A DNA stretch of 9,826 nucleotides from UBA4722 sp044221135 (GTDB lineage: Bacteria > Pseudomonadota > Gammaproteobacteria > DSM-16500), in assembly GCA_044221135.1 (NCBI GenBank), contig JBGAPT010000062.1, positions 1-9,826 of the forward strand. Direction: 5' to 3'. The notes below the pieces were generated by a model. It made no database searches. It saw only the letters and a list, made by a program, of their open reading frames with translations, and had not been told where the DNA came from. Below, piece after piece: positions 1-5,665 of this stretch (its first letter is position 1; each line of letters begins with the position of its first letter). A program made the translations under genes and the position numbers.

Positions 1-630
1 ACGCTAGAACAAAAAGAAAGCGCTCCAACTCCAGAAAGCGATGAAGACGTTCTGCCTTCTAGCGATCATGATCAACTGCAATCTCTCCATGAGAGCTCAA
101 ACAGTTATTTAAAAACGAGTCAAGAGAGTCAAAGTCTTTCACCTTCCAGTCAGCAGGATTCACAAGCACCTCAAAATAGCACTTCATCCACGCTTTCTAA
201 AACAAGCGTGGATACAAGTGCTCTGGCTCTTAAAAGACAAACGGTAGTTAATCGAATAGAAGTACCAGAAAGGGAAAATAAAGTGAACATTCACTTTAGC
301 CAACAAGAGATAAGCATTCCTGTTGGTATACTGCCAAAGCAAGGTTTATTTAGGCAAAATAAAAAGGTTCAGAGAGAAGAACGGAAGATCGAATTTGTCA
401 ACTTATTGAGTGATGCAGATCATTTGGTTAATACAATTTATTCTAATAATGACTCACAGAAAGCTAAAGGCGCACACGAAAGCCTAAGCCATTTTAGGCG
501 GAGAATGCATAATCATTTGAAGAAACCTATCAATCAACAGGATATCAATCAACTAAAAAAATGGATAGATAAATTGGAAAGATTAAAGCAAAGATTAAAG
601 CAAAGATCAGTCATGTCTGTAGCAAGATAA
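1..630 (+). CDS. C-terminal part of an unrecognised Ser/Gln-rich protein (5' end outside window)
   Basis: The frame is open from base 1 to the TAA at 628-630, giving 209 codons. A GTG at 208 could be taken as a start, but the 69 codons before it are also open, so the gene most likely begins left of the window. Residues about 30-70 are low-complexity and rich in Ser, Gln and Pro. The middle is mixed and basic. Residues about 177-203 are rich in Lys, Leu, Gln and Arg and look like an amphipathic helix or coiled coil ending in a repeated RLKQ. I see no catalytic motif, signal peptide or membrane segment in the visible part. Disordered polar segments plus a basic helical tail are common in secreted effectors of intracellular gammaproteobacteria, but that is only a guess. 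The next DNA downstream is transposon-derived, so the true C-terminus could have been altered. Confidence 0.7.
   Translation, partial: TLEQKESAPTPESDEDVLPSSDHDQLQSLHESSNSYLKTSQESQSLSPSSQQDSQAPQNSTSSTLSKTSVDTSALALKRQTVVNRIEVPERENKVNIHFSQQEISIPVGILPKQGLFRQNKKVQREERKIEFVNLLSDADHLVNTIYSNNDSQKAKGAHESLSHFRRRMHNHLKKPINQQDINQLKKWIDKLERLKQRLKQRSVMSVAR
581..604 (+). repeat. Two tandem copies of a 12-bp unit (gattaaagcaaa)
   Basis: Two perfect head-to-tail copies of gattaaagcaaa lie at 581-592 and 593-604. They encode the repeated RLKQ near the end of the partial protein. The unit is a multiple of three, so gain or loss of a copy would keep the frame. Confidence 0.8.
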
Positions 631-636
631 AAAGTG

Positions 637-1021
637 TCAGGTCTTAAAACGGGCTTTTTTTGGGGCGTGTAAATAGGTTTCAATCAATAGATTGCAAGCC
701 GTTTGTTCCGCGAGCTCATTGTGATAATTGGCAAATGATTCAGCTTCCTTTATAAAAATATCACCTGAACGTAATTCATCTGCAAGATAGGAAAACAGGC
801 ATATTTTAAAATACCTTCTGACGATAATTGTTTTATCACCATCTTGTTTAAGAACCAAGTCTTGCCATTGCTGTGAAGCAAATAAAAAATCAATATCAAT
901 TGCTAAATTCTGATTTTACGTGACTGTGAGCAAGCATCACCTGCATCGCTTGCAAGAGCTTAGCATTATTAATATTGGCAGCGACCTGGTTGGATAAAGC
1001 ATTAGCTTATGTACGTGAAGG
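637..1021 (-). pseudogene. Tn3-family transposase (TnpA) remnant, frameshifted
   Basis: On the minus strand, codons from about 915 down to 637 read NQNLAIDIDFLFASQQWQDL..., then a YLADELRSGDIF stretch and FANYHNEL. This matches the conserved mid-region of Tn3-family transposases: a buried segment followed by W-x-x-L-V, then the 'alrsGDiyv.gs..yadyr..L' block. A stop at 916-918 ends this frame. The upstream part continues in another frame (about 919-1009) as NQVAANINNAKLLQAMQVML, the helical piece expected just before it, so one frameshift separates them. Only about 120 of roughly 980 residues remain. The DDE catalytic residues lie further downstream in the family and are absent. The 5' side is cut by the IS6-type element whose end is at 1022. 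The gene is not functional. Confidence 0.7.
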
Positions 1022-1974
1022 GGATCTGTCAAAGCTCGCTACCTTTTAGAAAATCCTCTGTTTGCTGATATTTTAATTAAGCAACCAGGAGTGATATTTT
1101 TTGATAATCATTCAGTTTAGACGTAAATATAGCACGATGTTGCGCACGTGTCTTATTTTTCATACGAAAAAATTGCCTAATCTCTTCAAAAGCCGTACAG
1201 AATTTCAATGCAGAAAAAATATTTTTAAATCCTTTCATAATTGACAATCTGGATTTTGTTACACGATGGTCAGATTCAAGAGTGTTATTCATATATTGAC
1301 TGTCATGATGTTTTGTATCAGCAGGAAAAACTTTTTCAATTGCAGGATAAAGTGCTGGTTCTTTATCTGCTGTAATTTGTGCTGGTATAACACCTGTTGT
1401 TTTTTGCGCTTGTTGAAAAAATCTCTCTGCAGCAGTTTGATCACGAATATCACTCAAATAAACATCGACTACTAAATTACCTTCTTTATCAATTGCCCTA
1501 TAAAGATAACACCATCGTCCTTCAACACGTATGTAGGTTGCATCAGCATGCCATTTCTTTCCAGACCGGCCATAGCGTTTTTTACGTAACTTTAATCCAA
1601 GTTTCACTCCAAAAGTTTGAGACCAATTATGAATTGCTTGATGGCTTAAATGAATGTTCCGCATCGCCATCAATTCAACAACATCATCTAAACTATTTCT
1701 AAAGCGATAATAATAGTGCACTGCTATCATCACAACTTCAGTGCGATATTGAATAAAATTGAGAGAAGTACCGCTGCGTTCATTATACTGCTTTTCACAA
1801 CAACGGCAGCGATATTGATTGTAACCTAAGTCAGTTTTTTCTTTGCATAGCCGTGTACTATTTGATTTACAGTGTGGACAATTCATAGTATTTGCCGTGT
1901 CGTTAATTAAGTCTAAACAATTATACTGAACTTCTTAGCAACAACTCAAATAGGGACTGAGTTTTGACAGATCC
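1022..1974 (-). mobile_element. Complete IS6-family element (zinc-ribbon type), 953 bp
   Basis: The element has terminal inverted repeats. The left end at 1022-1037 reads ggatctgtcaaagctc. The right end at 1959-1974, read from the minus strand, is ggatctgtcaaaactc, 15 of 16 identical. A single transposase gene fills the interior on the minus strand. IS6 elements normally make 8-bp target duplications. Here the flanks are cgtgaagg (left) and tcgcctag (right), which do not match, so flanking DNA was deleted or recombined after insertion. The left neighbour is a Tn3 transposase remnant and the right neighbour a radical SAM gene remnant, both cut exactly at the IS ends. Confidence 0.88.
1077..1886 (-). 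CDS. IS6-family DDE transposase with N-terminal zinc ribbon
   Basis: The 269-residue protein catalyses replicative cut-and-join of its IS. Residues 3-30 hold a CPHC...CRCC cysteine cluster, a zinc-ribbon DNA-binding domain found in one branch of the IS6 family. A helix-turn-helix-like region follows (about 60-90). The RNase-H-fold DDE core then shows D115 in WHADATYIRV, D174 in TADKEPAL and E204 in NNTLESDHR. The D-to-E gap is 29 residues, a little shorter than the 34 of IS26. The usual ending, with the FRMKNKTRAQH basic stretch and LLVA tail, is present, so the protein looks intact. The ATG at 1884-1886 is the only start that keeps the cysteine cluster at the N-terminus. The ribosome site is weak, as is usual for transposases. 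All catalytic residues are visible, so it may still be active. Confidence 0.92.
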   Translation of the reverse strand: MNCPHCKSNSTRLCKEKTDLGYNQYRCRCCEKQYNERSGTSLNFIQYRTEVVMIAVHYYYRFRNSLDDVVELMAMRNIHLSHQAIHNWSQTFGVKLGLKLRKKRYGRSGKKWHADATYIRVEGRWCYLYRAIDKEGNLVVDVYLSDIRDQTAAERFFQQAQKTTGVIPAQITADKEPALYPAIEKVFPADTKHHDSQYMNNTLESDHRVTKSRLSIMKGFKNIFSALKFCTAFEEIRQFFRMKNKTRAQHRAIFTSKLNDYQKISLLVA

Positions 1975-2210
1975 TCGCCTAGAACCCCTTTGATCATTCC
2001 CTCCAATATACGTATTTTAACTCCATTCTTTGCATATTTTCCCCACCATAAATCAATTAATTTTTTGTAATAATTTCCTATTGATATTATAGTGTCTTGA
2101 TAGTTCGCATCAGGAATTAGTACATCAAATCTTGTGATACCTAAATCTTCTACAAAGCACTGAAAAAGTTCTGAAGGCTCACTGCTGGGGGAGCAAACAG
2201 CAATAATACT
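1975..2210 (-). pseudogene. Fragment of a radical SAM/SPASM peptide-maturase-like gene
   Basis: Minus-strand codons between the two IS6 ends give about 78 residues: SIIAVCSP, then SELFQCFVEDLGITRFDVL, IPDAN, YYKKLIDLWW, KNGVKIRILEGMIKGVLGE. This pattern (a 'vv.P..dp..ly..fv.dLG...fD.LiPDa' block, then 'y...lfdlWw....v.iRi.e..i..llG') is what I recall from the segment after the radical SAM barrel in FxsB-like SPASM maturases of ribosomally made peptides. The CxxxCxxC iron-sulfur motif at the N-terminus and the SPASM cysteines at the C-terminus are missing. Both ends stop exactly at IS boundaries; the open frame continues to 2303 and 1935 only through IS sequence. The gene is dead here. Family assignment rests on remembered patterns, so the exact subfamily is uncertain. 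Confidence 0.62.
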
Positions 2211-3044
2211 GGTTCTGTCGCAAGCCGGTGTACTCTGATAAACTCTGCCATCCAAGATAATTGTAATGGGCTTAAAATAATGATCAGTTTCAAAGGCAGG
2301 CATTTTATGAAGGATATTATTCTGATGACTGTGCGTTGGTATGTCGCCTATTCACTGAGTTACCGAGATATTGAAGAACTGATGTTGGAAAGAGGAATAC
2401 CCGTTGATCATTCCACTCTAAATCGCTGGGTCATTCACTATTCTTCTTTGCTGGAGAAAGAATTCAGAAGAAATAAAAAACGTAAAGTAGGTAGCAGTTG
2501 GAGAATGGATGAAACGTATATAAAAATAAAAGGCGTGTGGCATTATCTTTATCGTGCTGTTGATACAGAGGGTGATACGATTGATTTTATGTTATCAGAA
2601 AAGCGTGATGAATCTGCAGCTAAAGCGTTTTTTGTAAAAGCGATGGGTTCAAGCGGTATACCAGAAAAGGTCACCATTGATAAAAGCGGCGCTAATAATG
2701 CGGGCTTGAATGCGATTAATTTACAACTTATTATTTTTTCTTTATTAGGATGTGCATTGATGCAAATTCAGATTCGTCAAATAACATATCTTAATAATAT
2801 TGTTGAACAAGACCATCACGGAATTAAACGCATAACAAAACCAATGATGGGTTTCAAAGCATTCCATTCGGCGAAAGCAACGCTAACAGGAATTGAATTG
2901 TATCGTATGTTGAAAAAAGGGCAGCACATTGATGCAAAAAATTCTGCTGCATTTAAGCAGTTTTATGCGTTAGTAGCATAGCTGCGCCTAAGAGAAATGT
3001 GCTTATAGTCTTTGCTAAGCAGTAATAAAAATTGCGACACAACC
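2211..3044 (+). mobile_element. Complete IS6-family element, 834 bp
   Basis: The left end at 2211 reads ggttctgtcgcaa. The right end, read inward from 3044 on the minus strand, is ggttgtgtcgcaa, one mismatch in 13. This is the classic GGNNCTGTTGCAAA-like IS6 terminus. One transposase gene on the plus strand fills it. The 8 bp outside (ataatact and ctttatta) do not match, so there is no target duplication. The insertion separates a radical SAM remnant on its left from an ISL3-type remnant on its right. These are unrelated sequences, so a deletion or recombination accompanied it. It lies inverted relative to the other IS6-type element at 1022-1974 and is only distantly related to it. Confidence 0.9.
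2280..2981 (+). CDS. IS6-family DDE transposase
   Basis: The 233-residue protein begins with the family signature MISFKGRHF, followed by the helix-turn-helix segment (about 15-55) with WYVAYSLSYRDIEELMLERG and DHSTLNRWV. The catalytic triad is D77 in WRMDETYIK, D134 in VTIDKSGAN and E176 in LNNIVEQDH. The gap between the last two is 41 residues, longer than the 34 of IS26. I recall a branch of the family with a hydrophobic insertion here (NLQLIIFSLLGCAL in this protein), so it is probably natural rather than damage. The C-terminal IELYRMLKKGQ helix is present and the length is full. The ribosome site before ATG 2280 is weak. The transposase is probably functional. Confidence 0.93.
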   Translation: MISFKGRHFMKDIILMTVRWYVAYSLSYRDIEELMLERGIPVDHSTLNRWVIHYSSLLEKEFRRNKKRKVGSSWRMDETYIKIKGVWHYLYRAVDTEGDTIDFMLSEKRDESAAKAFFVKAMGSSGIPEKVTIDKSGANNAGLNAINLQLIIFSLLGCALMQIQIRQITYLNNIVEQDHHGIKRITKPMMGFKAFHSAKATLTGIELYRMLKKGQHIDAKNSAAFKQFYALVA

Positions 3045-3140
3045 CTTTATTATCTGTAGTGAATTTCACATCCATGATTTCAATGTCAACTAAACCAAGT
3101 AGCTCGATCATTATTTAGCAACAGGAAGGCGGGGAGAGCC
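3045..3140 (-). mobile_element. Left-end remnant of an ISL3-family element
   Basis: Read on the minus strand from 3140, the remnant begins ggctctccccgc, identical to the first 12 bases of the complete ISL3-type element at 6409. An ATG at 3111 starts MIELLGLVDIEIMDVKFT and then TDNK, which lines up with the N-terminus of the complete transposase (LLELLGLEDIEITEIKY). The reading frame is cut after 22 codons by the IS6-type element ending at 3044. The internal sequence differs clearly from the full copy, so it is a related but distinct ISL3 element. Confidence 0.75.
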
Positions 3141-3153
3141 AAAATGATTTAGG

Positions 3154-3167
3154 AAGTAGTACTACTT
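3154..3167. repeat. 14-bp perfect palindrome downstream of the response regulator gene
   Basis: aagtagtactactt is a perfect palindrome 11 bp past the stop codon of the response regulator. It could form a small hairpin in the transcript end. It lacks a clear U-tract, so it is a weak terminator at best. Confidence 0.4.
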
Positions 3168-3177
3168 ACCCTAATCC

Positions 3178-3819
3178 TCATAACCCCTTTAAATAACCGA
3201 GTTTTTTAGCCAATAAAATAAGTGAAACATCATTTTTTACTTTCAATTTCTTAAATACTTGATAACGATGTATTCTAACCGTTTTTTCGCTGATACACAA
3301 GATACTTGCAATCTCTTGGATCTCTTTACCTTCACAAAGCATCAATACGATTTGCAGTTCACGTAAGGATAAGATATCAAAAGAGATGCAACTACTCGGA
3401 TGAAGAATCGCATGCATGGCAAGATGCGTTGCCATCGTAGAACCGATATAACATTTTCCTAGTAAGACCGTGTTCACGGCTTTTCTCATTTCATCTACAG
3501 AACAGTCTTTAGAAAGATAAGCTAATGCGCCTGCTGCAAATAAACGGGCAGGATAAAGGTTTGTTTCATGATGACTTAGGATAATGATTTTAATATGTGG
3601 GTTAAAATGAAGTATCCTGCGGGTGGTTTCAAGCCCATCCATGCCTGCCATTTGAATATCCATCACAATAAGATCGGGATGATGTTTTTTGGTAAATTGT
3701 ATTGCGCTTAATCCGTCTGCTGCTTCACCAATCACTCTCATTTTTGGAATAGATTGCAATATATGCCGGATGCCAGCACGAGACACTTCATGATCGTCTA
3801 CAATTAGAACATTGACCAT
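3178..3819 (-). CDS. Two-component response regulator, NarL/FixJ family, GacA/UvrY/LetA-like
   Basis: The 213-residue cytoplasmic DNA-binding regulator would be phosphorylated by a BarA/GacS/LetS-type sensor kinase, which is not in this window. The receiver domain (1-120) has the acidic pair D8-D9, the phospho-acceptor D54 in LIVMDIQMAGMDG, S82 in IILSHHE and K104 in YLSKD. A LuxR-type helix-turn-helix follows at about 147-205, with LSLRELQIVLML, QEIASILCISEKTV and the YQVFKKLKVKNDV helix. The LMLCEG...F.KL.VKNDV wording is typical of the GacA/UvrY/LetA group, whose main targets are promoters of CsrA-sequestering small RNAs; such an RNA appears to be encoded divergently at about 4299. Length is normal for the family. 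ATG 3819 gives the canonical MVNVLIVDDHEVSRAGI start. All key residues are intact, unlike most of the surrounding genes. Confidence 0.9.
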   Translation of the reverse strand: MVNVLIVDDHEVSRAGIRHILQSIPKMRVIGEAADGLSAIQFTKKHHPDLIVMDIQMAGMDGLETTRRILHFNPHIKIIILSHHETNLYPARLFAAGALAYLSKDCSVDEMRKAVNTVLLGKCYIGSTMATHLAMHAILHPSSCISFDILSLRELQIVLMLCEGKEIQEIASILCISEKTVRIHRYQVFKKLKVKNDVSLILLAKKLGYLKGL

Positions 3820-3848
3820 TTTTTTGATTTATTTATGAGAAATTAGAG

Positions 3849-3882
3849 ATGTCATTATAATGACATACGAGCTGGATGACGA
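3849..3882 (-). promoter_or_regulatory. Predicted promoter of the response regulator with palindromic operator-like site
   Basis: On the minus strand a -35-like TCGTCA (3877-3882) is followed 17 bp later by a perfect -10 TATAAT (3854-3859), giving a start near 3847 and a leader of about 28 nt. The -10 is embedded in a perfect 18-bp palindrome, ATGTCATTATAATGACAT (3849-3866). A protein dimer bound there would block RNA polymerase, so repression or autoregulation is likely. Which protein binds is unknown. Confidence 0.55.
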
Positions 3883-4265
3883 GAAATAAAATGCAATAAT
3901 CAACCCTCTCCCCCCTCATTCCAGTCCTTGATTCATGTGAAACTCGAATGGATTATTGTCATTGCAAAATGTTAGCAGGCGTTTTTGAGAAATGAATGAG
4001 CTGAGAAAAGCTAAGATATTAAATATTAGCGCACTCACCAGCCATGACATATCATAAGTAAACGTAGGTAGATTATTTTAATCAAAACAAAGCGCTCTTA
4101 TCTCACTCTACTGTGCGATAAAACCGATGTTTTCACAGGGATTAATATGGAATAAGATGAGAAGTAAAAAATACATTTCATCATTTTTGCCTTTAAAAAT
4201 AATAGAAAACACCCGCGTATTGAATACAACCCAAGAGAATATTATTTCACTTTTTTAAAATGAGG
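3883..4265. other. Intergenic stretch with no gene found
   Basis: This stretch of about 380 bases lies between the regulator promoter and the candidate sRNA promoter. It is AT-rich with stops in all frames. I see no convincing coding frame, repeat or terminator. An ATGACAT half-site similar to the arm of the upstream palindrome occurs at 4044-4050. The stretch probably holds upstream activator sites for the small RNA, but none could be assigned firmly. Confidence 0.5.
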
Positions 4266-4292
4266 TTATCTTAAAGTATCAACTGATATACA
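4266..4292 (+). promoter_or_regulatory. Possible promoter of the candidate CsrA-titrating sRNA
   Basis: A -10-like TATACA lies at 4287-4292, and only a poor -35 match (ttatct region, 4266-4271) lies in front of it. A weak -35 fits a promoter that needs an activator, as GacA/LetA-dependent sRNA promoters do. The predicted transcription start is about 4299. I found no clear copy of the GacA/LetA upstream box. Confidence 0.35.
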
Positions 4293-4298
4293 CTGTCA

Positions 4299-4436
4299 TT
4301 GTAGTCAGGGATAACTCGGTGGTACTGGAAGGGACTCTCTAATAATTCTTTAGTTTTATGGATAAGGACGCAGTTGAGTTAAGGATAACATCATCACTGA
4401 CTTTCAGTAAAAGGCAACTTCAGAGTTGCCTTTTTT
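4299..4436 (+). ncRNA. Candidate RsmY/RsmZ (CsrB-type) small RNA with six GGA motifs
   Basis: This roughly 138-nt segment does not code for protein. It carries GGA at 4309, 4327, 4332, 4360, 4366 and 4383 and ends in a perfect Rho-independent terminator. GGA is the core CsrA/RsmA binding motif; six within 77 nt of AT-rich DNA is well above the one or so expected by chance. The clearest is a hairpin GTTA-AGGA-TAAC (4378-4389), GGA presented in a loop as CsrA prefers. The first motif (4309) also sits in a small possible loop flanked by AGT and ACT. Size and layout fit RsmY/RsmZ of Legionella and Pseudomonas, which sequester CsrA. It is transcribed away from a GacA/LetA-like regulator, the expected activator. 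The 5' end is inferred from a weak promoter, and no homology search was possible. Confidence 0.65.
4411..4436 (+). terminator. Strong Rho-independent terminator of the candidate sRNA
   Basis: A perfect 9-bp stem, aaggcaact (4411-4419) with agttgcctt (4424-4432), closes a tcag tetraloop and runs into a T-tract (4431-4436). No protein-coding gene ends upstream on this strand, so it terminates a non-coding transcript. Confidence 0.88.
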
Positions 4437-4439
4437 ATG

Positions 4440-4456
4440 CGCGCCGGCACGGCGCG
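4440..4456. repeat. GC-only hairpin, 7-bp perfect stem
   Basis: cgcgccg and cggcgcg flank gca, making a very GC-rich stem in otherwise AT-rich DNA, just 3 bp after the sRNA terminator T-tract. There is no T-tract after it. Its role is unknown; it may be an extragenic palindrome or an old mobile-element end. Confidence 0.5.
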
Positions 4457-4564
4457 AAACACTCTGCTTGATGTACTTAGAAACTCGAAAAGTGTGAAAA
4501 GCAGTAGCAAATGATTAATGATTAACGTGTCGAAGAAGCAAAAAGGCCAGCTGAACCTTGCTTG

Positions 4565-4824
4565 TCATGCTGACTGCTTTTTACGAGTCGATTTCATACA
4601 TTCCTCACCTAATAAGCCATCAATGTAAGGAAATAGTAAGCAGTTGACAATAGCGTATAGCTTGTGAAGATTTAATAGCTATTTCTCCTTGCTCAAAAGC
4701 ACTATACAAAGACTAAAGGCAGCTGATTTTTCTTACAAAAATCTTTAGCAGAAGAATATCCTGCTTTTTTACGTGCTTGCTTTAGACGGGCAACCATTTC
4801 TTGACGAACATTCACGGTTGACAT
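4565..4824 (-). pseudogene. XRE-type helix-turn-helix regulator, frameshifted
   Basis: ATG 4824 has a good ribosome site (aaaggga) and opens a 40-residue frame, VRQEMVARLKQARKKAGYSS then AKDFCKKNQLP, ending at a TAG at 4702-4704. Shifting frame recovers the rest of a typical XRE regulator: YSAFEQGEIAIKSSQAIRYC then QLLTISLH. A second shift gives LLGEECMKSTRKKQSA and a stop at 4565-4567. Small phage-repressor-like XRE proteins share this order: 'ARk.aGyssAkeFC....ip..tYs.hEqG.raik...a.kYa.lL.isl.WLl.GE'. Two frameshifts make it a pseudogene unless only the short first frame is used. Its start abuts the truncated IS21 remnant that begins near 4846. Confidence 0.72.
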
Positions 4825-4842
4825 AAATCATCCCTTTAAAAA

Positions 4843-5487
4843 ATGACTCCCTTGTTATTGCAAGATGAAATTTTGGGGCGTGAAAATAAAAAATTACAAG
4901 CGCGTCTTAAGCGTGCTGGTCTTCGTGGTGACAAGACCATTGAGAATTTTGATTTTATTTTTAATTCGAAAATTAATGGCGCGCAGATTCGAGAACTTGC
5001 ATCCTGTCAGTTTATTTCTGAAAATGCACCTGTTCTTATTGTGGGGCCTTGCGGCACTGGGAAAAGCCATATTGCACAGGCACTAGCACACTGTGCTATT
5101 CGAAAAGGAATTGATGTATTGTGGTTGCCACAAAGTAAATTGTTTAGCGAACTACAAGCAGCAAAAGCATTTGGACGTTATGAGAAAAAAATTGCTGAAT
5201 ATGTAAAAATTCCTTTGCTTATCATTGATGATTTTGGTCTTCGCCCAATGCGTAGCCCGCAAGATGAAGATTTTCATGATCTTATTTCTGAACGTTATGA
5301 ACGTGCATCCACTATCGTGACAAATAATCTGGATTTTAATGAATGGGGCAATGCTTTTCCTAATCAATTATTAGCAGCAGCAACACTTGATCGTCTTTGC
5401 CATAATGCGCACAAAGTTGTGTTAGAAGGTGCAAGTTTTCGTGGCTCTCAGGAGGGTAACATCAAGAAAAAACAGGAGAAAAAATAA
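4843..5487 (+). CDS. istB: IstB-type ATPase of an IS21-family element, 5'-truncated
   Basis: IstB is the AAA+ ATPase helper that loads on target DNA and recruits the IstA transposase. The 214 residues show Walker A GPCGTGKS (68-75), Walker B LLIIDD (125-130), the sensor-1-like STIVTNN (156-162) and LDRLCHNAH with the sensor-2 arginine (R184). The family is usually about 250 residues. Here the alignable part begins at RENKKLQARLKRAGLR, so about the first 45 residues, an N-terminal helical region, are missing. An in-frame TAA at 4837-4839 precedes the ATG, so the start was made at the junction with the XRE pseudogene. istA, normally just upstream, is absent. The protein could fold partly but cannot drive transposition alone. 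The Lys-rich C-terminal tail is longer than usual. Confidence 0.88.
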   Translation: MTPLLLQDEILGRENKKLQARLKRAGLRGDKTIENFDFIFNSKINGAQIRELASCQFISENAPVLIVGPCGTGKSHIAQALAHCAIRKGIDVLWLPQSKLFSELQAAKAFGRYEKKIAEYVKIPLLIIDDFGLRPMRSPQDEDFHDLISERYERASTIVTNNLDFNEWGNAFPNQLLAAATLDRLCHNAHKVVLEGASFRGSQEGNIKKKQEKK

Positions 5488-5606
5488 ACAGTTGCTAAGA
5501 GGCAAAAATTAGCTAAAAATACAGGCCGTTTGACACGCTTTTTTGACCCTGTTTAGTAGGTCCTTTACGGTGCGGTTGGGTGGGTCCTTTAGGGTGCTGA
5601 GTGACA
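4846..5606 (+). mobile_element. Right-hand remnant of an IS21-family element
   Basis: The remnant comprises the truncated istB and the right end. After istB, the terminus carries the two direct repeats listed below and ends in gtgaca at 5606, consistent with IS21 elements ending in CA. The left end and istA are lost at the junction near 4846. The exact right boundary is inferred from the CA dinucleotide only. Confidence 0.65.
5559..5597 (+). repeat. IS21-type terminal direct repeats
   Basis: ggtcctttacggtgc (5559-5573) and ggtcctttagggtgc (5583-5597) match at 14 of 15 positions and start 24 bp apart. IS21 elements carry such multiple repeats inside each end as transposase-binding sites. Confidence 0.75.
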
Positions 5607-5665
5607 GCAGGTTGGATAGAAGCAGCAGAAATGGCAAAACCTTAAAGAAGTAGTTTAAATATCAT

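Noticed and set aside
1266..1702. Two plus-strand open frames inside the first IS6 element
   Set aside because: They are antisense to a transposase with all catalytic motifs in place, have Cys/Phe/Leu-biased composition and no ribosome site.
1935..1974. C-terminal 13 residues (LSKLSPYLSCC region) of the radical SAM frame
   Set aside because: They are translated from the end of the other IS6 element; the cysteines are not SPASM cysteines.
2211..2303. Extension of the radical SAM fragment to an ATG at 2303
   Set aside because: These codons lie inside the IS6 element beyond its inverted repeat, so they are not native to the gene.
1022..3044. Composite transposon made by the two IS6 elements
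   Set aside because: The elements are different, lie inverted, and enclose only a dead gene fragment. IS6 composites normally carry identical copies in direct orientation.
4227..4250. Possible LetA/GacA box upstream of the sRNA (agagaatattatttc)
   Set aside because: Its arms do not pair well and it matches the known consensus only loosely.
4865..5367. Overlapping plus and minus frames within istB
   Set aside because: They are shadows of the istB frame, which carries Walker A and B motifs.
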